Part shown: in pieces, positions 47,782 to 61,107 of the stretch
Numbering within the stretch: the first letter of the stretch is position 1
How the letters are laid out: every line of letters starts with the position of its first letter
Source: Thinopyrum elongatum
Taxonomy: Eukaryota > Streptophyta > Magnoliopsida > Poales > Poaceae
Direction of reading: 5' to 3'
Assembly: GCA_011799875.1 (NCBI GenBank)
Contig: CM022302.1
Span: 320,458,144 to 320,522,143, forward strand
Length of the DNA: 64,000 nt
Translations under genes and position numbers: made by a program
Notes under the pieces: model-generated
What the model was told of the DNA's origin: nothing
The model's database searches: none
What the model saw: only the letters and a program-made list of their open reading frames with translations

Positions 47782-49342
47782 TGATACGTCTCCAACGTAT
47801 ATATAATTTTTGATTGTTCCATCTGTTATATTATCAATCTTGGATGTTTTATATTCATCTACTAGCAACTTTATATCATTTTTTGGGACTAACCTATTGA
47901 CATAGTGCCCAGTGCCAGTTGCTGTTTTTTGCTTGTTTTTTACTTCGCAGAATACCAATACCAAATGGAGTCCAAATGCCAGGAAACTTTTTGGAGAATT
48001 TTTTCTGCCCAGAAGGCACCCAGCAAGCCGAAGAAGTGCACGGGAGGAGGCCTGTGGGGCCCACTAGGCACCAGGACACGCCAAAAGGCCCAGGCACGCC
48101 CTGGTGGGTAGTGGGCACCACGGGAAGCTTCTCCACTGCCCATCAGCTCTATAAATACTCTAAAATGCCAAAAACCCTAGGGAGACGAGAGAAAATAGTT
48201 TACGCCGCCGCAAGTTCCAAAACGACGAGATCCAATCTAGAGGCCTTTTCCGGCACTCTGCTGGAGTGGTCAACAATCATGGAGGGGTTCTTCATCAACA
48301 CCCTTGCCCCTCCGATGATGCATGAGTAGTTTACTACAGACCTACGGGTCCGTAGGTAGTTGCTAGATGGCTTCTTCTCTCTTTTTGATCTTCAAAACAA
48401 TGTTGTCCTTGCTGTTCTTGGAGATCTATTTGATGTAATGACTTTTTGCGGTGTGTTTCTTGGGATCCGATGAATTGTGAGTTTATGATCAGATCTATCC
48501 ATGAATATTATTTGAGTCTTGTGTGAACTCTTTTATGCATGATTGTTATAGCCTCATATTTATTCTCCGAAACTTTGGTTTGGTTTGGCCAAATAGATTG
48601 ATTTTTCTTGCCATGGGAAGAGGTGCTTTATGATGGGTTCGATCTTGCAGTGCTCAACCTCAGTGATAGAAGGAGACATGACACACATGTATCGTTGCCA
48701 TTAAGGATAAAAATACGGGGTCTATTCCTACATGAATAGATCTTGTCTACATCATGTCATCATTCTTATTGTATTACTCCGTTTCATCATGAACTTAATA
48801 CACTAGATGCATGCTGGATAGCGGTCGATGTGGAGAGTAATAGTAGTAGATGCAGGCAGGAGTCCGTCTACTAATCTTGGACATGATGCCTATATACATG
48901 ATCATTGCCTTGGATATCGTCATAATTATTTGCTCTTTCATTAATTGCCCAACAGTAATTTGTTTACCCACCATATGCTATTTTCTCGAGAGAAGCCTCT
49001 AGTGAAATCTACGGCCCCCGAGTTTATTTTCCTATCATATTAAACCAAAAATACCTTGCTGCAATTTTTCTTTCTTTATTTTATTTTGTGTTTTTATTAT
49101 ATCTATTTATCAAATCTCATACAATTTAATCTATCTCAATACCGAGGAAGGATTGACAACCCCTCTTACGCGTTGGGTTGCAAGTATTTGTTATTTGCGT
49201 GCAGGTGCTGTTTACATAGTGTGAGTGGATCCTCCTACTGCATTGATAACATTGGTTTCATAACTGAGGGAAATACTTACCATTGCTATGCTGCATCATC
49301 CTCTCCTCTTCAGGGAAATACCAACGCAGATACAAGCAATCA
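47782..49342 (+). repeat. 5' LTR of D2
   Basis: It starts TGATACGTCTCCAACGTATA and ends CGCAGATACAAGCAATCA. It is collinear with 59548-61107. Confidence 0.92.
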
Positions 49343-49353
49343 GGAAGAATTTC

Positions 49354-49371
49354 TGGCATCGTTGTCGGGGA
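49354..49371 (+). other. Degenerate tRNA-Asp primer binding site of D2
   Basis: TGGCATCGTTGTCGGGGA has three C-to-T type differences from the tRNA-Asp complement and lies 11 bp after the LTR. Confidence 0.75.
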
Positions 49372-49439
49372 GGATCAAGTCTTCCGTTCACGTGTCAATC
49401 TCTGGCACCGGGGAGACGCCATCAACATTTATCAAGTAC

Positions 49440-51011
49440 TGATGCGGCTTGAAACTGCGTCGGTATTTCGCCAAAGAGGAAGGGATGATGCAGTACAGCT
49501 ACGGTAGGTATTTCCCTCAGTTATGAAACCAAGGTATCAATCCAGTAGGAGAACCAAGCAACATTATGTAAATGGTACCTGCACACAAAGAACAAATCCT
49601 CGCAACCCAACGCGTAAGAGGGGTTGTCAATCCCTCCTCGGTAAAATGATAGATTGGTTTGTATGTGTTTGGATAAATAGATCTGAATAAAAAGCAGAAT
49701 AAAAGATGCAAATAAAAAGTGCAAAAAAATATTTTTGGGTTTTTGGAATAATAGATTTGAAAACAAATGCGGTGCAAAATAGATCTGAAAGCAATATGAT
49801 GAAAGATAGACCCCGGGGCCGTAGATTTCACTAGTGGCTTCTCTCGAGAAAATAACACACGGTGGGTAGACAAATTACTGTTGGACAATTGATAGAAGAT
49901 CAAATAATTATGAAGATATCCAAGGCAATGATCAATATATAGGCATCACATCCAAGATTAGTAGACCGACTCCTGCCTGCATCTACTACTATTACTCCAC
50001 ACATCGACCGCTATCCAGCATGCATCTAGTGTATTAAGTTCATGGAGAAACGGAGTAATGCAATAAGAATGATGACATATGTAGACAAGATCTATTCATG
50101 TAGGAATAGACCACATCTTTTTATCCTTAATAGCAACGATACATACGTGCCTCGCTACCCCTTCTGTCACTGGGTGAGGACACCGTAAGATCGAACCCAT
50201 CACAAAGCACCTCTTCCCATGGGAAGAAAAATCGATCTAGTTGGCCTAACTAAACCAAAGATTCGAAGAACAAATACGAGGCTATAAATAATCATGCATA
50301 TAAGAGATCAAAGAAACTCAAGTAATATTCATGGATATAGATCTGATCATAAACTCAAAGTTCATCGGATCCCAACAAACACACCGCAAAAAGGTTTACA
50401 TCAAATAGATCTCCAAGAGACCATCGTATTGAGAATCAAAAAGAGAGAGGAAGCCATCTAGCTACTGCCTACGGACCCGTAGGTCTATGGTGGACTACTC
50501 ACGCATCATCGAAGAGGCACCAATGAGGATGTTGAACCCCTCCGTGATGGTGTTAGATTGGATCTTGTGGTTCTGGAACTTGCGGCGGCAGGAATTGTGT
50601 TTCATTTGCTTCCCTAGGGTTTCTGAAATATTTGGGTATTTATAGAGCGAAGAGGCGGTGTAGGAGACCCCCATGGGCCCCATAACCCACCAGGCGCGCC
50701 TGGGCTCCTGGGCGCCCCAGGTGTCTTGTGGTCCCCACAGGCCTCCCCTCTGGTCCTTCCTTGGCTCCCAAGTTGTCTTCAGGTCCAAAAAAATCCCCAA
50801 AAAGTTTCACTGCGTTTGGACTCTGTTTGATAGGGATATTCTGCGAAGTAAAAAACAAGCAAAAAAACAACAACTGGCACTGGGCACTATGTCAATAGGT
50901 TAGTCCCAAAAAATGATATAAAGTTGCTACAAAATAATTGTAAAACATCCAAGAATGATAATATAAGAGCATGGAACAATAGAAAATTACAGATACGTTG
51001 GAGACGTATCA
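49440..51011 (-). repeat. 3' LTR of D3
   Basis: It starts TGATGCGGCTTGAAACTGCG and ends GATACGTTGGAGACGTATCA. Confidence 0.95.
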
Positions 51012-53443
51012 GCCTTCCCAAGCTTAATTCCTGCTTGTCCTCGAGTAGATAAATGATAAAAATAGAATTTTGATGTGGAATGCTGCCTAACATGTTCATC
51101 ACATATTCTTTTCTTTTGTAGCATGGACATTTGGACTTTTAGATGGTTCAAAGCAATAGTCTATATTTGACATGATAACTTCAATACTCAAGCATATCAA
51201 TAAGCAACCATGTCTTTCAAAATATCAACACTAAAGAAAGTTATCCCTAGCCCATCATGCTCAATCATTGATCCATTCATGAAACACACTCGAATATTAG
51301 CTACATCCAATGCAGAAGTATGATCGTAGTGCTCCCTAGTTGGTGCTTTATAAGAGAAGATGGAGACTCAAGTAAAAATAAAAAATGCATAAAGTAAATA
51401 GATAGGCCCTTCGCAGAGGGAAGTAGAGATAAGTAGAGGTGCCAGAGCTCAAAGCTTAAATTGAGAGATAAAATATTTTGAGCGGCATGCTTTTCCCGTC
51501 AACAAAAACGATCGAGTAGTTCCCTACACTTTCCATGCTAGATATATCATAGGCGGTTCCCAAACATAAAATAAAGTTTATTCCTTTTTCCACCATACTT
51601 TCACACTCCATGGCTAGCCGTATCCACGGGTACCGTCCATACCAACACTTTCGAAGGAATTTATTATTTGACAACATAAAGTAAATTTCTTTTTCATTTC
51701 AGGACTGGGCATCCCTATTACCGCCACACTCTCGTGCAATGACAAGTGAATAAACACTCATCTTGAGAATAATACATCTAGCATGGAAAATATTGGCCAC
51801 CCCCTGCCGCTTCATGAGCGGTACGAGCACACAAAAAGGAAATTCATTTCGAAAATTAGAGTTGGCACATACAAATTTACTTAGAACGGCACGGAAATAC
51901 CGCATATAGGTAGGTATGGTGGACTCATATGGCAAAACTGGGTTTAAGGATTTTGGATGCACAAGTAGTATTTTTACTTAGTACAAATGGAGGCTAGCAA
52001 AAAGATTGAGGAGCAACCAACCAAGAAATGAAAATTCTCATAAACGAGCATTAAGCATAACTAACACCGAATAATGCACCACAAGTAGGATGTAATTTCA
52101 TTGCATAACTATTGACTTTCGTTCTTCCATAGGGAATCACAAACCTTGACACCAATATTCTTACTAAAGCATAATTACTCACCAACATGAGTCATATATT
52201 ACTATCATCATATATCAAAACTCTTACAAAGAATCAAGTTTGTTTTGTCCAATGATCTTCATGAAGGTTTTTATTATATCCCTCTTGAATATCTATCACT
52301 TTGGGACTAATTTCATATATTGCAATTGCTTTTGACAAGCTCAAATAAATTTAAGTGATGAACATGAGCATAAAAATTTTCATCTCTCAAAATAATATAA
52401 GTGAAGAATGAGAGAATTTCTTAAAAAATTTACTAACTCTCAAATTAATCTAAGCGAAGCATGAGAGTATTTCTTCAAAAAGTTTGAAGCACTCCGTACT
52501 CAAAAAGATATAAGTGAAGCACTAGAGTAATTCCATGGCTCAATTTTTTTAAGTGAAGCATATAAAGCAATTCTAACAAATCATAGCATAATTTTGGCTC
52601 TCTCAAATAGGTGTCTCCAGCAAGGATGCTTGTGACAAACTAAAAAGCAAAACAAACAAAGACTCATATAATACAAGACGCTCCAAGCAAAACTCATGAT
52701 ATGTGACGAATAAAAATATAGCTCCAAGTAAAATACTGATGGTCATTAGAAGAAAGAGGGGATGCCTTCCGGGGCATCTCCAAGCTTAGTTGCTAGGTTC
52801 TCCTTGAATATTAACTAGGGGTGCCATGGGGCATCCCCAAGCTTAGGCTCTTGACACTCCTCATTCCTTCATCCATCATGATCTCACCCAAAACTTGAAA
52901 ACTTCAATCACACAAAACTTAACAAAACCTTCGTGAGATCCGTTAGTATAAGAAAACCAATCTTTACTTTAATTACTTTTGAAAACCCATTCAAATTTTG
53001 TTATTGCATTATAACTACTATATTCTAACTTTACCATGGCTTATACCCCCTGATGCAATCCATAGATTCATCAAAATAAGCACACAATGCAAAGAAAACA
53101 GAATCTGTCAAAAACAGAATAGTCTGTAAAGATGCGAATTGTTCTCATACTTACGTAACTCTAAAAATTCTAAAAAACTAGTAAATCATAGGCAATTTGT
53201 ATATCAATCTTGTGTAAAAAATTCAGAAGTTTTCGTTGCATATGTGAATTTAAACAATTCTGTTACTGGATGCAAAAGTTTCTATTTTTAAACAGGATCA
53301 AATCAACTATCACCCAAAGCTATCCCAAAGACTTTACTTGGCACAAACACTAACTAAAACATAAAAAACAAAATATTAAAAGTAGAATAATTTTGCAAAC
53401 ACTCAAGAGAACAAAGAAAAAGGCAAAAAATAAATTTTATTCA
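51012..53443 (-). other. Non-coding internal region of D3
   Basis: It is collinear with 18875-21292 of element A (AAGCTTAATTCCTGCTTGTC near the LTR, then the AAGTGAAGCA repeats and GGCATCTCCAAGCTTAG phrases). No supported ORF. Confidence 0.75.
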
Positions 53444-53494
53444 TTGGGTTGCCTCCCAACAAGCGCTATTGTTTTATGCCCCTAGCTAGGCATT
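53444..53494 (-). other. Conserved hairpin block downstream of ORF X (element D3)
   Basis: In element sense it reads ATGCCTAGCTAGGGGCATAA, then AGCGCTTGTTGGGAGGCAAC and CCAA. Both halves can form short hairpins, and the ORF X stop (TAG) lies inside the first. Confidence 0.6.
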
Positions 53495-54282
53495 GATAAT
53501 TTTGATGATGCTCGCATGAAAGACAAGAATTGAAACACAAAGAGAGCATCATAATACATGTGACAAACACATTTAAGTCTAACATACTTCCAATGCATAG
53601 GGATTTTATAAGCAAACAAATTATCAAGACAAGAAATATATAGCATATGCAAGGAAGAAGAAAGAAACAATAGCAATCTCCACATAACGAGAGGTAAATT
53701 AGTAACATGAAAATTTCTACAACCATATTTTACTCTCTCATAATAATTATATGTAGGATCAAATTCAACAATATAGCTATCATATAAAATTTTCTCTTCA
53801 TGATCCACATGCATAAAATTTTTATAATCATCCAAGATAGTGTGATTAACATCAACTAAAGTCATGACCTCTCAAAACCCACTTTCATAAAAAAATTCGT
53901 AAGATTGAGCACTCTCCAAATATGTGGGATTATTTTTACCTAAAGTTGATGCTCTTCAGAACCCACTTTCAATATTATTGCAAACATTATTATAAATATC
54001 ATATTCATCATGAGGCTTAAATAAATTTTCAAGATCATAAGAAGAATCACCCCAATCATGATCATTGCAATAAGTAGTGGACATAGCAAAATTAGCATCC
54101 CTAAGCTTGGGGTTTTGCATATTATTAGCACAATTGATATTAATATAATTTATAGTAAAATCATTACAATCATGCTTTTCATTCAAGGAGCTATCATGAA
54201 TCACTTCATAAATTTCTTCATCACAACTTTCAGATTCATGAATCTCAAGCAAAACTTCATAAAGATAATCTAGTGCACTCAA
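53482..54282 (-). pseudogene. Decayed ORF X of element D3
   Basis: Two open stretches in the same minus frame (54282-53956 and 53865-53482) are separated by a short segment with stops, including TGA at 53956-53958. The first (EKHDCNDFTINYININCANN) aligns with the element B remnant (DEHDCNVVSMNSMNIHDAND). The second ends in IPMHWKYVRLKC and FQFLSFMRAS, the ORF X C-terminal signature. The product is unknown. Confidence 0.6.
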
Positions 54283-54569
54283 CTCACTAGCAATTGGTTC
54301 ATCATGATTGGATATTTTAAAAGATTAGCAAGTGGATGGGGATCCATATCAATAGATTTTTAGCAAGAGAAGATGCAAGCATATAGAAGGCACATGGCAA
54401 CACAACCAAACAAAAGATCAAACAAGAAAAAGGCAAACGAAAAGAAGAAGAATAAAACGACAATTTTTTGTGAAGTGGGGGAGATGAAAAAGAGAGGAAA
54501 ATGGCAAAAAATGTAAATTGCAAGGCGATGAGATTTGTGATTAGGAACCTGATAGATGTTGATGATGTC

Positions 54570-54587
54570 TCCCCGGCAACGGCGCCA
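54570..54587 (-). other. tRNA-Asp primer binding site of D3
   Basis: An exact 18-nt TGGCGCCGTTGCCGGGGA on the minus strand, 11 bp from the 5' LTR. Confidence 0.92.
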
Positions 54588-54598
54588 GAAATTCCTTT

Positions 54599-56170
54599 TG
54601 ATGCGGCTTGAAACAGCGTCGGTATTTCCCCAAGGAGGAAGGGATGACGCAGTACAACTACGGTAGGTATTTCCCTCAGTTATGAAACCAAGGTATCAAT
54701 CCAGTAGGAGAACCAAGCAACATTATGTAAACGGTACCTGCACACAAAGAACAAATCCTCGCAACCCAACGCGTAAGAGGGGTTGTCAATCCCTCCTCGA
54801 TGAAAAGATAGATTTGTTTGTATGTGTTTGGATAAATAGATCTGAATAAAACGCGGAATAAAAGATGCAAATAAAAAGTGCAGCAAAGTATTTTTGGGTT
54901 TTGGAATAATAGATCTGTAAACAAATGCGGTGAAAAATAGATCTGAAAGCAATATGATGAAAGATAGATCCGGGGCCCGTAGATTTCACTAGTGGCTTCT
55001 CTCGAGAAAATAGCACATGGTGGGTAGAAAAATTACTGTTGGGCAATTGATAGAAGATCGAATAATTATGATGTTATCCAAGGAAATGATCAATATATAG
55101 GCATCACATCCAAGATTAGTAGACTAACTCCAGCCTGCATCTACTACTATTAGTCCACACATCGACTGCTATCCAGCATGCATCTAGTGTATTAAGTTCA
55201 TGGAGAAACGGAGTAATGCAATAAGAACGATGACATGATGTAGACAAGATCTATTCATGTAGGAATAGACCCCATCTTGTTATCCTTAATAGCAACGATA
55301 CATATGTGCCTCGCTACCCCTTCTATCACTGGGCGAGGACACCGTAAGATCGAACCCATCACAAAGCACCTATTCCCATGGCAAGAAAAATCGATCTAGT
55401 TGGCCTAACTAAACCAAAGATTCGAAGAAGAAATACGAGGCTATAAATAATCATGCATATAAGAGATCAAAGAATCTCAAATAATATTCATGGATATAGA
55501 TCTGATCATAAACTCAAAGTTCATCAGATCCCAACAAACACACCTAAAAAAGGTTTACATCAAATAGATCTCCAAGAGACCATTGTATTGAGAATTAAAA
55601 AGAGAGAAGAAGCCATCTAGATACTGCCTACGGACCCGTAGGTCTATGGTGGACTACTCACGCATCATCGGAGAGGCACCAATGAGGATGATGAACCCCT
55701 CCGTGATGGTGTTAGATTGGATCTCGTGGTTCTGGAACTTGCGGCAGCTGGAATTGTGTTTCGTCTACTCCCCTAGGGTTTCTGGAATATTTGGTTTTTT
55801 ATAGAGCAAAGAGGCGACGCAGGAGACCCGTGGGCCTCACAACCCACCAGGGCACACCTGGGCTCTTGGGCGCGCCCTGGTGTCTTGTGGTCCCCACGGG
55901 CCTCCCCTCTGGTCCTTCCTTGGCTCCCAAGTTGTCTTCTGGTCCAAAAAAATCTCCAAAAAGTTTCACTGCGTTTGGACTCCATTTGATAGGGATATTC
56001 TGCAAAGTAAAAAACAAGCAAAAAAACAGCAACTGGCACTGGGCATTATGTCAATAGGTTAGTCCCAAAAAATGATATAAAGTTGCTATGAAATGATTGT
56101 AAAACATCCAAGAATGATAATATAACAGCATGGAACAATAAAAAATTATAGATATGTTGGAGACATATCA
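54599..56170 (-). repeat. 5' LTR of D3
   Basis: It starts TGATGCGGCTTGAAACAGCG and ends GATATGTTGGAGACATATCA; the TSD AGTAC follows. Confidence 0.95.
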
Positions 56171-56337
56171 AGTACCCAATCACAAATCTCATCTCCTTGC
56201 AATTTACTTTATTTGCCATTTGCCTCTCGTTTTCATCTCCCCCACTTCTAAAACGTTGTCAGAAAAACATAAAAATATTTGCCTTCTTTCCAATTGCCTT
56301 TTCTTGTTTGCTTCTTTGCTAGCTTTGACCTATCATC

Positions 56338-57039
56338 ATGAGTGATTTTGGTATGGCAGAAATAGATGATGGCGGAACTCCTAAAATTGGACGTTCTGGT
56401 AATCTGAATGCTAAAACTTTTGTTTTGGGACAAGGGAATGTTTTAGGAAAAGGTGCCATCCAAGAAATCTTTAATTGTGTTGTGATTTTGACTTGTGATG
56501 ATGCTCCTATACTTTAAAGAACTAAAACTTATGCGGAAGCCATTTAAGCACTAGTTCTGAAACTTGAGAATATATTTATTCGTACGCATCCTAATTTGCA
56601 AAGATTGTTTGATGAGCTACCGGTAATAAAGGATCCTAGAGCTAAGAAAATAGCTAGCCTTGTCCTTATGAATGAATTTGATCACATAGTACGGGAAGCT
56701 AGAGAGATCTTTAATTTTTATGGTATGAACAGTGAAAAACCGGTAACAGATGAGATCCTTTACAATAGTGATTATGTTTTGAGACATTTGCTTGGCAATG
56801 ATCGCATCTTTGATGAGAACCTTAAAAAGGAAGTTCCTGTTTTGGATATGATCCAACAATTTTTCAATGATGTTAATCAACAATATTCTTGGATCGTAGC
56901 CGGTATTCAAAGGGGATTTGCAAATGGACAACTTGATTATGCTAAAATTTCTATGGATAATGTGTTTCAAGTTATATTTGAAAACCCTCCTAACAAAAAC
57001 ACATCTATAGAAAATAAGAAGAAAGATGACAATACTTGA
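56338..57039 (+). pseudogene. ORF Y: unrecognised retrotransposon protein of D2, two in-frame stops
   Basis: The frame from ATG 56338 (MSDFGMAEIDDGGTPKIGRS) runs 234 codons to the stop at 57037-57039, broken by TAA at 56515-56517 and 56545-56547. The last 148 codons are intact and look globular and helical (LFDELPVIKDPRAKKIASLV, later YSWIVAGIQRGFANGQ). The protein ends KKKDDNT, like the end of the gag-like ORF of element A. It is not ORF X and has no zinc knuckle or enzyme motif that I recognise. By position it may be a diverged gag. Confidence 0.5.
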
Positions 57040-57049
57040 ATCTATGCAT

Positions 57050-57100
57050 TATGCCTAGATAGGGGCATAAAACCATAGCGCTTGTTGGGAGGCAACCCAA
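57050..57100 (+). other. Conserved hairpin block downstream of ORF Y (element D2)
   Basis: The sequence reads ATGCCTAGATAGGGGCATAA, then AGCGCTTGTTGGGAGGCAAC and CCAA. It begins 11 bp after the ORF Y stop. It is the same block as in A, B and D3. Confidence 0.6.
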
Positions 57101-59547
57101 TGAATAAAATAATTTTTTCTCTTTTTGTTTCTGTTCTTGTGTAAATACACAATTATGCCTCTGTTATGATTGTGTTTTTTATGTTTTAATTAGTGTTTGT
57201 GCCAAGTAATGCCTTTAGGATGGCTTGGGTGATAGTTGATTTGATCTTGTTGGAAAACAGAAACATTTATGTCCATTAGCAGAATTGTTAAAAATCATTG
57301 GAGCGACGCAAAACTCTGAATTTTCTACACAAGATTTATATACGAATTGTCTCTATTGTCCTTAAGTTTCAGAAGTTTTGGATATATATAAGTATTGGAA
57401 AAATTTAAGCATTTACACACTATTCTATTTTTGATAGATTCTGTATTCGTTGCATTGTGTGCTTTATTTTGATGAATCTATGGGCTATATCGGGGGGTAT
57501 TAGCCATGGTAAAGTTAGAATATAGTAGGTATAATGCAATAAAAACATATGAATGGGTTTGTAATAGTACTTAAAGTAAAGATTGGTTTTCTTATACTAA
57601 CGGATCTCATGAAGGTTTTTGGTAAGTTTTGTGTGATTGAACTTTTCAAGTTTTGGGTGAGATCACGATGGATGAAGGAATAAGGAGTGAAAGGAGCCTA
57701 AGCTTGGGGATGCCCATGTCACCTCAAGGTAATATTCAAGGAGAACCAAGCAACTAAGCTTGGGGATGCCTCGGAAGACATCCCCTCTTTCTTCTAACGA
57801 CCATCGGTAATTTTACTTGGAGCTATATTTTTATTCGTCACATATCATGAGTTTCGCTTGGAGCGTCTTGTATTATATGAGTCTTTGCTTCTTTTGCTTT
57901 TTAGTTTGTCACAATCATCCTTGCTGGACACACCTATTTGAGAGAGCTATAATTATGCTATGATTTGTTAGAATTGCTCTATGTGCTTCACTTAAATTTT
58001 TTGTGCTATGGAATTGCTCTAGTACTTCACTTATATCTTTTTAAGCACAGTGGTAGTTTTATTTTTGAAGAAATACTCTCATGATTCACTTAGATTATTT
58101 TAAGAGTTAGTAAAATTTTAAAGAAATATCCTCTCAATGCTTCCCTTATATTATTTTGAGAGATGAAAATTGTTTTGAAGAAATATGTGCTCTCATGCTT
58201 CACTTAAATTTATTTGAGAGCTTTGTTAGTAGCAATGGTAAAATATGAAATTAGTCCCAAAGTGATAGATATTCAAGAGGGATATAATAAAAACTTTCAT
58301 CAAGATCATTGGATATTATAAACTTGATTCCTTGTAATAGTTTTGAGATATGGAGATAGTAATATGCGAGTCATGTTGGTGAGTAATTATGCTTTAATAA
58401 GAATATTGGTGTTAAGGTTTGTGATTCCCTATGCAAGCACGAAAGTCAATAGTTATGCAATGAAGTTACATCCTACTTGTGGTGCATTATTCGGTGTTAG
58501 TTATGTTTAATGCTCGTTTATGATCATTTTTGTTTTTTGGTTGGCCACTTTTCAATCTATTTGCTAGCCTCCATTTGTACTAAGCGGGAATACTGCTTAT
58601 GCATCCAACTCCTTAAACCCAAAGTTGTGCCAAGTGGGTCCACCATACCTACCTATATGCGGTATTTCCATGCCGTTCCAAGTAAATTTGTATGTGCCAA
58701 CTCTAATTTTCAAAATGAATTTCCTTTTTGTGTGCCCGTACCGCTCATGAGGCGGCAGGGGGTGGCCAATATTTCCATGCTAGATATTTTATTCTCAAGA
58801 TGAGTGTTTATTCACTTGTCATTGCACGAGAGTGTGGTAAGGTAATAGGGATGCCCAGTCCCGAAATGATTTTTTTAGTTTATGTTGTCAATAATAAATT
58901 CCTTGGAAAGTATTGGTATGGAAGGCAGCCGTGGATACGGCTAGCCATGGATTGTGAAAGAATGGTGAAAAAAGGAATAAACTTTATTTTATGTTTGGGA
59001 ACCGCCTATGATCTATCTAGCATGGAAAGTATTGGGAATTCTCGGTCGTTTTCGTTGACAGGAAAAGCATGCCTCACAAAACAATTTTATCTCTCAATTT
59101 AAGCTTTGAGCTCTCGCACCTCTACAAATCTCTGATTCCCTCTGCGAAGGGCCTATCTATTTACTTTTATGCAATTTTTATTTTTATTGAGTCTCCATCT
59201 TTTGTTATAAAGCACCAACTAGGGAACACTATTATCATACTTGTGCATTGGGCATAGTTAATATTTGAGTGTGTTTCATGAATGGATCAATAATTGAGCA
59301 TAATGGGCTAGGGATAGCTTTCTTTAGTGTTGATATTTTGAAAGACATGGTTGGTTGTTGATATGCTTGAGTATTGATGTCCTCATGTCAAATATAGACT
59401 ATTGCTTTGAATCATCTAGAAGTCCAAATGTCCATGCTACAAAAGAAAAGAATATGTGATAAACATGTTAGACAGCATTCCACATCAATTTTTTTGTTTT
59501 TATCATTTACGTACTCGAGGACGAGCAGGAATTAAGCTTGGGGATGA
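57101..59547 (+). other. Non-coding internal region of D2
   Basis: This is the inverted counterpart of 18875-21292 and 51012-53443, ending with the PPT-like AAGCTTGGGGATGA before the 3' LTR. Short ORFs such as 58728-59102 are fragments of shared non-coding sequence and are not called. Confidence 0.75.
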
Positions 59548-61107
59548 TGATATGTATCCAATGTATCTATAATTTTTTATTGTTCCATGCTGTTATATTA
59601 TCAATCTTGGATGTTTTATGTTCATTTACTAGCAACTTTATATCATTTCTTGGGACTAACCTATTGACATAGTGCCCAGTGCCAGTTGCTGTTTTTTGCT
59701 TGTTTTTTACTTCGCAGAATACCAATACCAAACGGAGTCCAAAAGCCACGAAACTTTTTGGAGAATTTTTTCTGCCCAGAAGACACCCAGGAAGCCAAAG
59801 AAGTGCATGAGAGGAGGCATGGGGCCCACTAGGCACCAGGGCGCGCCAGAAGGCCTAGGCGCACCCTGGTGGGTAGTGGGAACCACGGGAAGCTTCTCCA
59901 CTGCCTATCAGCTCTATAAATACTCTAAAATCCCAAAAACCCTAGGGGAGTCGAGAGAAAACAGTTTCTGCCGCCGCAAGTTCCAGAACCATGAGATCCA
60001 ATCTAGAGGCCTTTTCCGGCACTCTGCCGGAGAGGTCAACGATCACAGAGGGGTTCTTCATCAACACCCTTGCCCCTTCGATGATGCGTGAGTAGTTTAC
60101 TACAGACCTACGAGTCTGTAGGTAGTAGGTAGATGGCTTCTTCTCTCTTTTTGATCTTCAATACAATGTTCCCCTCGATGTTCCTGGAGATCTATTTGAT
60201 GTAATGACTTTTTCCGATGTGTTTGTTGGGATCCGATGAATTGTGAGTTTATGATCAGATCTAGCCATGAATATTATTTGAGTCTTCTTTGAACTCTTTA
60301 AGCATGATTATTATAGCCTCGTATTTCTTCTCCGAAACTTTGGGTTGGTTTGGCCAACTAGATTGATTTTTCTTGCCATGGGAAGAGGTGCTTTGTGATG
60401 GGTTCGATCTTGCATTGCTCAATCTCAGTGACAGAAGGAGACATGACACGCATGTATCTTTGCCATTAAGGATAAAAAGATGGAGTCTATTCCTACATGA
60501 ATAGATCTTGTCTACATCATGTCATCGTTCTTATTGCATTACTTTGTTTCTTCATGAAGTTAATACACTAGATGCATGCTGGATAGCGGTCGATGTGGAG
60601 AGTAATAGTAGTAGATGTAGGCAGGAGTCGGTCTACTAATCTTGGACGTGATGCCTATAGACATGATCATTTCCTTGGATATCGTCATAATTATTTGCTC
60701 TTCTGTCAATTGCCCAACAATAATTTGTTTACCCACTGTATGCTATTTTCTCAAGAGAAGCCTCTAGCAAAATCTATGGCCCCCGGGTATATTTTCCTAT
60801 CATATTAAACCAAAAATACCTTGCTGCAATTTTTCTTTCTTTATTTTATTTTGTGTTTTTGTTATAGCTATTTATCAAATCTCATACAATTTAACCTATC
60901 TCAATACCGAGGAGGGATTGACAACCCCTCTTACGCGTTGGGTTGCAAGTATTTGTTATTTGTGTGCAGGTGTTGTTTACATAGTGTGGGTGGATCCTCC
61001 TACTGGATTGATAACCTTGGTTTCATAACTGAGGAAAATACTTACTGTTGCTGTGCTGCATCATCCTCTCCTCTTCAGGGAAATACCAACGCTGATACAA
61101 GCAATCA
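59548..61107 (+). repeat. 3' LTR of D2
   Basis: It starts TGATATGTATCCAATGTATC and ends CGCTGATACAAGCAATCA; GGCAC follows as the TSD copy. Confidence 0.92.

Larger units (their letters stand above)
49440..56170 (-). mobile_element. Element D3: minus-strand Athila-like LTR retrotransposon nested in D2
   Basis: A complete element of 6,731 bp is flanked by a perfect TSD, AGTAC (49435-49439 and 56171-56175). Its LTRs are 49440-51011 and 54599-56170, both 1,572 bp. An exact tRNA-Asp PBS at 54570-54587 shows that the right LTR is 5'. The internal region (51012-54598) has a broken ORF X and no pol. Confidence 0.95.
47782..61107 (+). mobile_element. Element D2: plus-strand Athila-like LTR retrotransposon carrying ORF Y, with D3 nested inside
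   Basis: The 5' LTR is 47782-49342 (1,561 bp) and the 3' LTR 59548-61107 (1,560 bp). The TSD is GGCGC at 47777-47781 against GGCAC at 61108-61112, one mismatch. The PBS is degenerate for tRNA-Asp. Without D3 it is about 6.6 kb. The internal region carries ORF Y and no pol. Confidence 0.92.

Noticed and set aside
58510..59257. Overlapping plus-strand ORFs of 97 and 124 codons
   Set aside because: The same sequence recurs, inverted and broken, in elements A (about 19500-19900) and D3 (about 51540-51960) as non-coding internal DNA.
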